Made by a program: the position numbers and the translations under genes
Shown: piece after piece, positions 1 through 7,483 of the stretch
How the letters are laid out: the number at the start of each line of letters is the position of its first letter
Position numbering within the stretch: position 1 is the first letter of the stretch
Notes under the pieces: model-generated
Told to the model about the DNA's origin: nothing
What the model saw: only the letters and a program-made list of their open reading frames with translations
The model's database searches: none
Assembly (NCBI GenBank): GCA_029279965.1
Contig: JAJUHJ010000015.1
Coordinates: 1 to 41,924 of the forward strand
Direction of reading: 5' to 3'
Origin: Phyllobacteriaceae bacterium
GTDB lineage: Bacteria; Pseudomonadota; Alphaproteobacteria; Rhizobiales; Rhizobiaceae
DNA length: 41,924 nucleotides

Positions 1-156
1 CCGAGGCCATCATCTGGCCTGCGCCAGCAAGCGGAGCAGCACCGTCATCTGCCCAGGCAATAGCCCCAAGGCCGATCATGAACTAAGATTGAAACCGGAC
101 CACCCTATGGGGTCAGGCCAATCTGACAGCTGCAAGCTGCCGCTCCGATCACAACC

Positions 157-855
157 TCAGTCGGTGAGGATCAGCCGGTCGCCACGCATTTCGAAACCGG
201 AAAGACTGGTCAGGAACTGCATGCCGAGCAGGCTTTGCCCGAGGCGGCCTTCCGCGGCCACGAGCACCGGAACGTTTTTGCGTTCGATGGCGCCAATGAT
301 AAGCGATTCCACCCTGGCGCTTGCCGCGAGCGCGCGGCCGTTCGCCGTCATCACCGGCACCGCAAATGCCAGTTCCTCTGTGGCAATGCCGGCCCGGGCA
401 GCATCGGCGCTCGTCAGCACTGTCGTCGAGGCGCCCGTGTCGACAAGCGCATTCACGGTCGTCCCGTTCACCTGCATGCGCACCTCGAAATGGCCGTTCG
501 GCGCCCTCTCCAGCATGACTGCGGTGCGACCGTCGCTGGAAATGGTCAGCGGACTGCCGGGTATCAGGCCGGCGGTCACCCGGCTCGCAACGTCCTGCAA
601 CTCGTAACGGTATTGATAACCGGTCATGAGAACGAGCAGGATCAGGAGCCAGTAAGCAAGATCGCGGGCAACGTGGAACAAGCGCATGCGTGAACCGAGG
701 ATCCCGACGATGAGAACCGCTGCCCAAAGGCCGAGATACAGCATGGAGGCAAAGGCATTGTTCTCGATGCCGAAGACCGATCCCGCATCGTGATTTGCGA
801 TCAGCAGAACAAGCCCGGCACCAAGAACAGCGATCGCAATCCAGAAGACCTGCAT
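157..855 (-). CDS. Membrane-anchored retroviral-type aspartic protease (TIGR02281 family)
   Basis: A predicted inner-membrane protease of clan AA. The first 90 residues hold about three hydrophobic segments (roughly residues 3-20, 36-54 and 66-80). A single-lobe pepsin/retropepsin domain follows, with the catalytic Asp-Thr-Gly at residues 139-141 inside ALVDTGAST and a later hydrophobic Ile-Ile-Gly typical of the fold. One-lobed proteases of this type act as dimers. The length of 232 aa suits the TIGR02281 group found in alphaproteobacteria. It starts 2 bp after the stop of the DUF1289 gene, so the two are probably one transcript. The substrate is unknown. Family assignment is confident; the physiological role is not known to me. 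Confidence 0.85.
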   Translation of the reverse strand: MQVFWIAIAVLGAGLVLLIANHDAGSVFGIENNAFASMLYLGLWAAVLIVGILGSRMRLFHVARDLAYWLLILLVLMTGYQYRYELQDVASRVTAGLIPGSPLTISSDGRTAVMLERAPNGHFEVRMQVNGTTVNALVDTGASTTVLTSADAARAGIATEELAFAVPVMTANGRALAASARVESLIIGAIERKNVPVLVAAEGRLGQSLLGMQFLTSLSGFEMRGDRLILTD

Positions 856-857
856 GT

Positions 858-1097
858 TTATGATTTCTCCGCGCGTTCCCGCGCAAGCCGTCGGCGACGG
901 GTCTCGCGGCGTGCAGGGCGCTCAATTCCCTCCAATCGCTCCGCCAGCACATCCATGATCGCTCCGCGTTCGGTGGGGCTCATGGTCAGCCAACCGGCAA
1001 TCTCGCCGCGTGTTCGTCCGCAGCCGAAGCAGTAGCCGGTTTTCTCGTCAATCGAACAGACGAGAATGCAGGGAGATTCGATCACTGTTTTCAGCAT
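858..1097 (-). CDS. DUF1289 small cysteine-motif protein
   Basis: A 79-aa protein. Cysteines at residues 10, 14, 23 and 26 in the pattern SPC-x3-C ... C-x2-CGR define DUF1289, a small and probably metal-binding domain common in proteobacteria. The C-terminal third is very rich in Arg and Glu. I chose the ATG at 1097 because the domain begins eight residues later; the frame stays open to 1280, but that extension has no domain-like character. It is divergent from the cobT-like gene across about 120 bp and leads into the aspartic protease gene with a 2-bp gap. Function is unknown; a Zn- or Fe-binding role is inference from the four cysteines. Confidence 0.8.
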   Translation of the reverse strand: MLKTVIESPCILVCSIDEKTGYCFGCGRTRGEIAGWLTMSPTERGAIMDVLAERLEGIERPARRETRRRRLARERAEKS

Positions 1098-1156
1098 CCA
1101 TATGGCACGATGTTCAGATGGAGCCGTTCGCGCCTGAACGCAAGAGCCCGCTGATA

Positions 1157-1199
1157 TGGCATTGCCACGGGGCGATCGTCCCTCTATGCCAATCGGCAT
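1157..1199. promoter_or_regulatory. Two inverted repeats between DUF1289 and the cobT-like gene
   Basis: TGGCA-T-TGCCA at 1157-1167 and ATGCC-AATC-GGCAT at 1186-1199 are both perfect short dyads, with centres about 30 bp apart. They lie in the shared divergent region, and the second ends 18 bp before the chosen cobT-like start. Both arms use the same GGCA/TGCC core, so they could be two copies of one operator or one mRNA hairpin near the ribosome site. No regulator is identified. I did not see a cobalamin riboswitch here. Confidence 0.3.
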
Positions 1200-1217
1200 T
1201 CCGTGAACGAGGCGATC

Positions 1218-2186
1218 ATGACAAGCGGCCTTCCCTTCGACGATATACGCGATCTGGTTCAGCGGCTGTCTGCGCCGCATACGAGCGCGGGCGAGCGCGT
1301 GCGAGGGGACCTAAGGAGGGTCGCCGGCACTCTGGGGCGCCTGGAGGAAATAGCGGTCTGGTTTGCGCGCGCCACCGGGCGGCAGCCGGCGCGGGTGGTC
1401 AGACCAACTGTGGCTTTGTTTGCGGCGACCCACGCCGTTTCAAGCCGGCTTGGTGTCGCCGAGCCGATAGCAGACGCGCAACGCGGTGTCGAAGCGGTCG
1501 CGGCCGGCGCGGCGCCGGTCAGCCATCTTTGCGCGGCCGGCAATCTCGGCCTCAATGTGTTCGACCTGGCGCTCGAAATGCCGGTGGAAGACATCACCCA
1601 GGCCCCGGCGCTTGAAGAGCGGGCGGCAGCCGCAACCGCTGCTTTCGGCATGGAAGCCGTGGCAAGCGGCGCGGATCTCGTCTGCCTGGGCACGGTCGAC
1701 GGCGCGGGAGATGCTTCGGCCATGGCGCTTCTGAGCGCTCTTGACGGGAGCGAAGGCGGCGAGTGGCAGGATGCCGGCGAGGGCGTGCAGGCGGTGCTTA
1801 CCGAAGCGCTGGCGCTCCATCGTGATCATTCCGGCGATCCGTTGGAAGCGATGCGCCGTCTCGGCGGGCGTGAAATCGCTGCGCTTGTCGGCGCGATCCT
1901 TGCCGCGCGGACGCAGAATGTCGCGGTCATTCTGGACGGGCTTGCCGCGACAGCAGCGGCGGCAGTGCTCCAGGCGCTTAACCCGGACGCAATCTCCCAT
2001 TGCCTGATGGCTGATACGGCGAGTGCGCCACATCGGCAGGCAGCGACACGGATCGGGCTTGCGCCTCTCCTTGGTCTTGGTACCACCGGAAGCGGCGGGG
2101 TGGCGGCCGCGCTTGCTGCTGGATTGGTGAAAGCGGCGGGAGAAGTGTCCGCGGGAACCACTGAGGTGCTCGGCCGCGCGGTTTGA
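1218..2186 (+). CDS. Divergent CobT-like protein (nicotinate-nucleotide:dimethylbenzimidazole phosphoribosyltransferase family), catalytic motifs missing
   Basis: The overall sequence is clearly CobT. It has the N-terminal SGLPFDD, LGRLEEIA (residues 39-46), LGLNVFDLALE (110-120), AFGMEA (142-147), ALHRDHSGDPLE (199-210) and RLGGREIAALVGAILAAR (214-231). CobT transfers phosphoribose from nicotinate mononucleotide to dimethylbenzimidazole for the lower ligand of cobalamin. In this copy the usual GEMGIGNTT loop is replaced by GTVDGAGDAS (158-167), and the RLGEGSGAA motif holding the catalytic Glu is replaced by LGLGTTGSGG (285-294). The KPPGALGRLE lead-in has also lost its Lys-Pro-Pro. The length of 322 aa is slightly short. 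I chose the ATG at 1218 by homology to SGLPFDD starts; a GTG at 1203 is in frame. Family membership is sure, enzymatic activity doubtful. Confidence 0.8.
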   Translation: MTSGLPFDDIRDLVQRLSAPHTSAGERVRGDLRRVAGTLGRLEEIAVWFARATGRQPARVVRPTVALFAATHAVSSRLGVAEPIADAQRGVEAVAAGAAPVSHLCAAGNLGLNVFDLALEMPVEDITQAPALEERAAAATAAFGMEAVASGADLVCLGTVDGAGDASAMALLSALDGSEGGEWQDAGEGVQAVLTEALALHRDHSGDPLEAMRRLGGREIAALVGAILAARTQNVAVILDGLAATAAAAVLQALNPDAISHCLMADTASAPHRQAATRIGLAPLLGLGTTGSGGVAAALAAGLVKAAGEVSAGTTEVLGRAV

Positions 2187-2195
2187 TTGCGACGC

Positions 2196-3734
2196 TCAGG
2201 CGCTCGCAGCTTTGGACGCCTGTCTGCTGGGAATGGCAGGCAGTTCCTCCATTACGCGCTTGCGGGGAAAGGCAACGATTGCTTCCGTGCCTTCACGAAG
2301 CTTCGATTTCAGCTCCAATATGCCGCCGTGCAAGTTTGCCAGCCCCTGCACAATGGGAAGTCCCAATCCCGTGCCCTGTTCGGCGCTCTTGATGGCAATT
2401 GACCCCTGACCGAAGGCGGCAAGGACCACGGGCAACTCGTCTTCGGGAATGCCGGGGCCGTTGTCGCGGATGGCGATGTATTGGCCCCCACCTGCCGTCC
2501 AGCCGACACGAACGTGAATTTCCCCGCCGGATGGGGTGAATTTGATGGCATTTGATAGCAGGTTGAGGGCGATCTGGCGCACTGCCCGTTCATCCGCCAA
2601 AAGCCACGGCAGGCCCCGCTCGAACTGCGGGATCAGTTGAACATCTTTGGCACGGGCCCGCAACTCCGTCATGCGGCAGCATTCCCGCACCACATCCGCA
2701 AGATCGAGCGGCTCTTCATTGAGTTGATAGCGGCCGGCTTCAATGCGGGAAAGATCGAGGATCTCGTTGATGAGATCCAGGAGATGCTTTCCGGACTCGT
2801 GCACGTCCCGCGCATATTCGCGGTAGGTGCCGTTCTGCATCGGCCCGAGCACCTCTTTTGCCATGACCTCGGAAAAACCGAGGATCGCATTGAGAGGGGT
2901 ACGCAATTCGTGGCTGATCGAGGCGAGAAATCGTGATTTGGCGAGATTGGCTTCTTCGGCCCGTCGGCGCGCTTCGTCCGAAAGCGCTTTGGCAGTCTCC
3001 AATTCGGCGATGAGGCTATCCTTCTCGCTGCGGAAGGACAAGAAACTGACAGCGGCTTGATTGCGGTGGTGCGCCACATAGGAGAAGAATGGCAGTGACA
3101 GGATGAGGAGCGCTGCCATAATCGTTTCCTCATCGAGCGGCAGCCTCCCGTAGAGATATGCGTAGGTGGCCACAGGCAGGGCGAAGGTGACGATCAGCGC
3201 GCCGCCCAGAGAGGCGGCTATCAACGCCGTCGCGGCTATCGTGATCAGAAGAAAGATCGCGAGAAGCACGGGAAGATGCCCGAAACCGCCGCACTCACCA
3301 CAATCGATAAGGACCAGATAAGCCCATCCTATTCCGCTGAGAAAGTGCAGGGCCAGAAACTGCACTTGCAGGCTGCGCGCGTCCATCTCGTTGAGCGCGA
3401 GTCCTGCAATGCGCCGCGCGTGAACGTAAAGCCCGGCGTAGCTGCCCGAAGTCAGGAGTGCCCAGAAGAAAACGTCGTTTTGAATACCGAGCGCAACGCC
3501 CACCAACCCGATAACGAGGAGAAGAACGAGAACCGCCGGAGCGCTGCTGGTGACGGCCCGGGCGTGGATTTTCAGCATTTCGCGGTCGAAGACCGGATTG
3601 CCCGCCATATGTGACAGGCGGTCGCGCGTGTGGCGCACGGCGCGAGCCACCTCGCTGTTGCGATGGGGCTTGGTGCGGTCCACAATGAATTTGTCCGTGC
3701 CGTAGCTGTCTCTGAGCGCCATAGCCCCGATCAA
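2196..3734 (-). CDS. Membrane sensor histidine kinase (PleC/PdhS-like catalytic core)
   Basis: A 512-aa two-component kinase. Residues 66-225 contain about six hydrophobic segments and no large periplasmic domain, so it probably senses through the membrane. A short coiled region (235-265) leads into HisKA with the phospho-acceptor His275 in FLASISHELRTPLNAILGFSEVM. The HATPase core follows, with an N box (LNLLSNAIKFTP), DNGPGIP and GTGLGLPIV. The sequence style (FSEVMxxEVLGP, YxEYARDVHESGxHLLDLINEILDLSRIEAG) matches the alphaproteobacterial PleC/DivJ/PdhS-like group. No response regulator gene lies nearby, so it is an orphan. It converges on the cobT-like gene with 9 bp between stops. The start could be Met1 or Met5. 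Confidence 0.88.
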   Translation of the reverse strand: MIGAMALRDSYGTDKFIVDRTKPHRNSEVARAVRHTRDRLSHMAGNPVFDREMLKIHARAVTSSAPAVLVLLLVIGLVGVALGIQNDVFFWALLTSGSYAGLYVHARRIAGLALNEMDARSLQVQFLALHFLSGIGWAYLVLIDCGECGGFGHLPVLLAIFLLITIAATALIAASLGGALIVTFALPVATYAYLYGRLPLDEETIMAALLILSLPFFSYVAHHRNQAAVSFLSFRSEKDSLIAELETAKALSDEARRRAEEANLAKSRFLASISHELRTPLNAILGFSEVMAKEVLGPMQNGTYREYARDVHESGKHLLDLINEILDLSRIEAGRYQLNEEPLDLADVVRECCRMTELRARAKDVQLIPQFERGLPWLLADERAVRQIALNLLSNAIKFTPSGGEIHVRVGWTAGGGQYIAIRDNGPGIPEDELPVVLAAFGQGSIAIKSAEQGTGLGLPIVQGLANLHGGILELKSKLREGTEAIVAFPRKRVMEELPAIPSRQASKAASA

Positions 3735-3840
3735 TGCCCGCAGGTAAACGCATGGTTGTATAGCCGCGAAACATTAAAAGTCCCTTCAGCGAAAGTGGCT
3801 GCTGTCGCACCTCGGAACGATATGCAGAGGATGGTCGAGA

Positions 3841-4452
3841 ATGAAACTTTACGACGGAGGCGGGGCGCCCAACCCGCGACGCGTCCGCATCTTTTTGGCA
3901 GAAAAAGGGGTGGAAGTAGCGCGCATACCGGTCGACATGGGCGTGCTGGAACACCGCGGAGAGACTGTTACCCGCCTCAACCCGTTGCAGCGTCTGCCGA
4001 TCCTGGAGCTTGACGACGGCACGATTCTAACGGAATCCGTTGCTATCTGCCGCTATTTCGAGGAACGGCAGCCGGATCCGCCACTCTTCGGCACCAGCGC
4101 GCTTGACCGAGCGCTGGTGGAAATGTGGCAACGGCGTGTCGAGTTCGGCCTTTTCATGCCAGTGTCCGCCGCCTTTCGACACCTGCACCCCGCCATGAAG
4201 GAATGGGAAGTGCCGCAGGTGCCGGAATGGGGGGAGGTCAACAAGCCGAGGGCGGCCGAGTTCCTTCACCTTCTGAATCGTGAATTGGCAACGAGGCGTT
4301 TCATTGCTGGTGATCATTTCACCATCGCCGATATTACGTGTCTCGTCAGCATACAGTTCATGAAGCCGGCGCGCATTGACATGCCCGAAGGACTTACCCA
4401 TCTCCAGCGCTGGTTTGACGTAATCGCCGCGCGCCCCAGCGCAGATGCCTGA
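3841..4452 (+). CDS. Glutathione S-transferase family protein
   Basis: A 203-aa cytosolic GST. The N-terminal thioredoxin-like domain starts MKLYDGGGAPNPRRVRIFLAEKG, keeps the cis-proline RLPILELDDG near residues 51-60 and the glutathione-binding ESVAICRYFE at about 65-74. The C-terminal helical domain has the folding motif FTIADITCLVS. The first-helix residue after GGG is Ala-Pro-Asn rather than a clear catalytic Tyr, Ser or Cys, so the class and reaction cannot be set from sequence. It is divergent from the histidine kinase and lies 20 bp before a glycosylase-family gene on the same strand, so the two may be co-transcribed. Confidence 0.9.
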   Translation: MKLYDGGGAPNPRRVRIFLAEKGVEVARIPVDMGVLEHRGETVTRLNPLQRLPILELDDGTILTESVAICRYFEERQPDPPLFGTSALDRALVEMWQRRVEFGLFMPVSAAFRHLHPAMKEWEVPQVPEWGEVNKPRAAEFLHLLNRELATRRFIAGDHFTIADITCLVSIQFMKPARIDMPEGLTHLQRWFDVIAARPSADA

Positions 4453-4472
4453 AATTTCTTTCACCACCGACG

Positions 4473-5087
4473 ATGGAAAACACGCTCGAAACGCTTCTGC
4501 GCGAGATTCGCGTCTGTCGATTGTGCCGCGAACATCCGCGGGGCGCACCGCTTCCGCATGAGCCGCGACCGGTCGTCGTTGCCTCGCGCAAGGCGCGTGT
4601 GCTGATCGCCGGACAGGCGCCCGGAACGCGGGTGCACGCCTCGGGCTTGCCTTTCGATGACCGTTCCGGTGACCGCCTGCGCGACTGGATGGGGGTCGAT
4701 CGCACGCAGTTTTACGATCCGGACCGCTTCGCGATCGTGCCGATGGGATTTTGCTTTCCTGGATACGACGCCAAGGGCAGTGACCTGCCGCCGCGACGCG
4801 AGTGCGCTCCTGTCTGGCAGGCAAGGCTCATGGCCGAGATGCCGCAAATCGAACTGGTGCTTGCCATCGGACAATATGCGCAGTCGTGGCATCTGGGAAA
4901 TCTGCGAAGGAAAAACCTCACGGAGACGGTGCGTGACTGGCAGGATATATTTGCGCGGCCGCGCGTGCCTTGCGTCCTGCCTCTGCCTCATCCTTCCTGG
5001 CGCAACACCGCATGGTTGAAGAAAAATGTCTGGTTCGAGAGAGACTTGTTGCCGGTTCTCCGGCGGGAAGTACGGGCGCGCATCTGA
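4473..5087 (+). CDS. Uracil-DNA glycosylase superfamily protein (UDG family 4/5-like)
   Basis: A 204-aa protein with the UDG fold. The first motif GQAPG (residues 47-51) is followed by SGLPFDDRSGDRLRDW, which matches the GEAPG...G.PF loop of family 4 and 5 enzymes that remove uracil or deaminated bases from DNA. The second motif is LPHPSWRN (171-178). Four cysteines, C15 and C18 (CRLC) plus C94 and C111, are placed as in iron-sulfur UDGs. The usual catalytic Asp or Asn of motif 1 is not obvious here, where GQAPGTRVH is found instead. It may therefore be a distinct subfamily, and its base specificity is open. It follows the GST gene by 20 bp. Confidence 0.75.
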   Translation: MENTLETLLREIRVCRLCREHPRGAPLPHEPRPVVVASRKARVLIAGQAPGTRVHASGLPFDDRSGDRLRDWMGVDRTQFYDPDRFAIVPMGFCFPGYDAKGSDLPPRRECAPVWQARLMAEMPQIELVLAIGQYAQSWHLGNLRRKNLTETVRDWQDIFARPRVPCVLPLPHPSWRNTAWLKKNVWFERDLLPVLRREVRARI

Positions 5088-5139
5088 TCCCGAGCAGGGG
5101 GGGCTATGGCTGGACGTGAGGATTTTTTTCTGTTATCCG

Positions 5140-5150
5140 CTATTGAATAG
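5140..5150. promoter_or_regulatory. Perfect palindrome upstream of Lrp/AsnC gene
   Basis: CTATTGAATAG is a perfect odd-length dyad 37 bp before the regulator's ATG, in an AT-rich tract (5131-5175) that contrasts with the GC-rich genes. Lrp/AsnC proteins usually bind AT-rich dyads in their own promoters, so autoregulation is a reasonable inference. The regulator itself has not been tied to this site. Confidence 0.4.
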
Positions 5151-5187
5151 CCTTAAAGATAGAAAATAATTCTCTTTGGAGTGCCTC

Positions 5188-5679
5188 ATGGACCGTCTGG
5201 ACCGAAAGATCCTGCGCCTTCTGCAGGAGAACACCACGCTGGCCGTAGCCGACATTGCCAAGAAGGTAGGGCTTTCGACCACGCCATGCTGGCGGCGCAT
5301 TCAGAAGCTTGAGGAAGAGGGTGTCATTCGCCGCCGCGTGGCCATTCTGGACCCGACGAAGGTGAATGCCCGCGTCACGGTTTTCGTCTCCATCCGCACC
5401 AATGCGCACAGCCACGAATGGCTGCGGCGTTTCGCCGAAGTCATCAAGGAGTTTCCCGAGGTGGTCGAGTTCTATCGAATGAGCGGCGATGTGGACTATC
5501 TGTTGCGCGTGGTGGTGCCGGACATCGCCGCCTACGACGTGTTCTACAAGAAGCTTATTTCCAAGATCGAGATCCGCGACGTTTCCTCCACCTTTGCGAT
5601 GGAGCAGATCAAATACACAACGGAGCTGCCGCTCGATTATCTCGTGCTGGACAAGGAGCCGGCCAGTTCTGCGGCATGA
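5188..5679 (+). CDS. Lrp/AsnC family transcriptional regulator
   Basis: A 163-aa regulator. The N-terminal winged helix-turn-helix (MDRLDRKILRLLQENTTLAVADIAKKVGLSTTPCWRRIQKLEEEGVI) is diagnostic of Lrp/AsnC, and the C-terminal part is the ligand-binding RAM domain (VVEFYRMSGDVDYLLRVVVPD). These proteins form octamers and usually sense amino acids. I set the start at the ATG at 5188, preceded by a TTGGAG ribosome site; an in-frame TTG at 5176 overlaps that site. It lies near an amino-acid-type ABC importer and a beta-hydroxyacid dehydrogenase, both convergent on the other strand, so control of amino-acid uptake or catabolism is plausible but unproven. A palindrome upstream suggests self-control. 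Confidence 0.93.
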   Translation: MDRLDRKILRLLQENTTLAVADIAKKVGLSTTPCWRRIQKLEEEGVIRRRVAILDPTKVNARVTVFVSIRTNAHSHEWLRRFAEVIKEFPEVVEFYRMSGDVDYLLRVVVPDIAAYDVFYKKLISKIEIRDVSSTFAMEQIKYTTELPLDYLVLDKEPASSAA

Positions 5680-5697
5680 CGGTTGCGGCCATGCCGC
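5671..5697. terminator. Inverted repeat between convergent genes, possible bidirectional terminator
   Basis: GCGGCATG at 5671-5678 and CATGCCGC at 5690-5697 form a perfect 8-bp stem with an 11-base loop, partly inside the end of the Lrp gene. On the plus strand a TTTTT tract follows at about 5706-5710, a few bases further than ideal. The position between the stops of two convergent genes supports a terminator role. Confidence 0.4.
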
Positions 5698-5705
5698 GGC
5701 GCGCT

Positions 5706-6575
5706 CTATTTTTCCAGCCGGGCCAGCAATGAAGAGGTGTCCCAACGGCTGCCGCCCATCTGCTGTACCTCCTTGTAGAACTGGTCGACCAATGCCGTGA
5801 CAGGCAGGCGCGCGCCATTACGGTCGGCCTCGGAAAGGCAGATTTCCAGGTCCTTGCGCATCCAGTCGACGGCAAAACCGAAATCATATTGGCCGGCGTT
5901 CATCGTCTTGTAGCGGTTTTCCATCTGCCATGAGCCCGCCGCTCCCTTGGAGATGACCTCGATCACCTTTTCGATGTCGAGCCCCGCTTGCTTGCCGAAG
6001 TGAATGCCTTCGGCCAATCCCTGCACAAGCCCTGCAATGCAGATCTGGTTGATCATCTTGGTGAGTTGCCCCGCGCCGGCCGGCCCCATCAGGCCCACCA
6101 TGCGCGCATAGCTTTCGATCACCGGGCGAGCCTTTTCGAACGTTGCTTCATCGCCGCCGCACATCACGGTGAGGACGCCGTTTTCCGCCCCGGCCTGACC
6201 GCCGGACACGGGCGCGTCGACAAAGCCCAAACCTCGCTTTTCCGCCTCCGTGGCAAGTTCGCGCGCCACTTCCGCAGAAGCAGTTGTGTTATCGATGAAA
6301 ATCGCTCCCGGTTTCATCGACGAGAAGGCGCCGTCGGGTCCAAGGATAACGGAACGCAGATCGTCATCATTGCCGACGCAGGAAAAGACGAAATCCTTGT
6401 CACGAGCCGCTTCCAAGGGTGTGGCTGCGGTGGCGCCGCCATGCTCGTCGGCCCATTTTTGCGCCTTGGCGGCTGTGCGGTTGTAGACGGTGACGTCGTG
6501 TCCGCCGCGATTTTTCAGATGGGCCGCCATTGGATACCCCATCACGCCCAGCCCGATGAATGCGACATTTGCCAT
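5706..6575 (-). CDS. NAD(P)-dependent beta-hydroxyacid dehydrogenase (3-hydroxyisobutyrate dehydrogenase / tartronate semialdehyde reductase family)
   Basis: A 289-aa cytosolic oxidoreductase. It shows the N-terminal Rossmann motif FIGLGVMGYPMA, the substrate signature FVDAPVSGGQAGAENG, and the catalytic lysine in GAGQLTKMINQ. Length and all motifs suit 3-hydroxyisobutyrate dehydrogenase, tartronate-semialdehyde reductase or a related hydroxyacid dehydrogenase; these cannot be separated by eye. Coenzyme preference is not certain, although TVYNRT after the glycine loop suggests NADP(H). It lies 74 bp upstream of nothing obvious in its pathway: the next genes on the minus strand are the ABC permeases. 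Confidence 0.85.
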   Translation of the reverse strand: MANVAFIGLGVMGYPMAAHLKNRGGHDVTVYNRTAAKAQKWADEHGGATAATPLEAARDKDFVFSCVGNDDDLRSVILGPDGAFSSMKPGAIFIDNTTASAEVARELATEAEKRGLGFVDAPVSGGQAGAENGVLTVMCGGDEATFEKARPVIESYARMVGLMGPAGAGQLTKMINQICIAGLVQGLAEGIHFGKQAGLDIEKVIEVISKGAAGSWQMENRYKTMNAGQYDFGFAVDWMRKDLEICLSEADRNGARLPVTALVDQFYKEVQQMGGSRWDTSSLLARLEK

Positions 6576-6649
6576 TCGGCTCTTCCTCCATACCTTTCCG
6601 CATCGGCCAACCCGGCATCGCTTCGGGAAGGCTGCTGCCCCGATCTAAG

Positions 6650-7483
6650 TCAGCGATGCAGGTGCCGAGTCAACCGCCGCTCGATGCGATCGGTTGCGAT
6701 ACGCAGCACTTCCACGACGCTGAGATAGATGAAAGCCGCCCAGATATAGGTTTGGAAATCGAAGGTGCGTGCATAGGCGCGCCGCGTTTCGCCCATCAGA
6801 TCATAGACCGTGATGATGGCAACGATGGCCGAACCTTTCAGGAGGAGGATCAGCTCATTGCCGTAAGGCCGCAACGCAACGAGAAGAGCTTGCGGCAGAA
6901 TGATCTTCCGCAATGTCTGCAGGCGGGAAAGACCAAGGGCCGCTGCCGCTTCCCACTGGCCATACCGGATCGTATCGACCGCGCCGCGAAGGATCTCGGC
7001 CTGATAGGCCGAAGTGTTGAGCGAAAAGGCGAAGAGAGCGCAGTACCACGCCTCGCGGAAGAACCACCAAAGGCCGACCGCCTCGAATTGCGGGCGGAAG
7101 GAGCCAAGCCCGTAATAAACCAGGAAGGTTTGTGCCAGAAGCGGCGTGCCCCGGAAGAAATAGACGTAACCGTAGGAAAAGGCAGCAACAATCCGGTTCG
7201 TTGAGCGCCGTCCGATGGCGATCGGGATCGACAGAACACCCCCGACCAGGAAGGAGAGGCCGACGAGTTGAAGCGTTATCCAGAGGCCGGACAGGTATTC
7301 CGGTGCGTAGCGGCGAAAAAGCTCCGGATTCCATGAGTTGACGAGAAAAAGCAGGACGCCAAGCGCAAGCAGGAACCACACGCCCAGCAACGTCACCCCG
7401 AGAAGCTTGGCTGGCGTCCATCGCCGCACAGGCTGTGCGGGGGGAAGCGCGCGTGTCTCGGTGGTTCCGTGTGACTGGCTCAT
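6650..7483 (-). CDS. Polar amino-acid ABC transporter permease (HisM/ArtM type)
   Basis: A 277-aa inner-membrane permease. The N-terminal hydrophilic tail is followed by about five membrane segments. The family core is clear: YVYFFRGTPLLAQTFLVYYGL, then the EAA loop (WEAAAALGLSRLQTLRKIILPQALLVALRP) that contacts the ATPase. The start at the ATG at 7483 overlaps the stop of the second permease gene by 4 bp, and the longer open frame upstream is the shadow of that gene. It pairs with the adjacent permease and the binding protein as a HisJQM-like importer, but no HisP ATPase gene is present in the window. Confidence 0.92.
   Translation of the reverse strand: MSQSHGTTETRALPPAQPVRRWTPAKLLGVTLLGVWFLLALGVLLFLVNSWNPELFRRYAPEYLSGLWITLQLVGLSFLVGGVLSIPIAIGRRSTNRIVAAFSYGYVYFFRGTPLLAQTFLVYYGLGSFRPQFEAVGLWWFFREAWYCALFAFSLNTSAYQAEILRGAVDTIRYGQWEAAAALGLSRLQTLRKIILPQALLVALRPYGNELILLLKGSAIVAIITVYDLMGETRRAYARTFDFQTYIWAAFIYLSVVEVLRIATDRIERRLTRHLHR

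Noticed and set aside
1-79. Open minus-strand frame from an ATG at 79 running off the window edge (begins MIGLGAIAWADDGAAP).
   Set aside because: Only 26 codons are visible, there is no ribosome site before the ATG and no family I recognise. It could be the start of a real gene but cannot be supported.
1098-1217. Cobalamin riboswitch ahead of the cobT-like gene.
   Set aside because: The interval is too short and lacks the conserved B12-box-like core; only short dyads are present.
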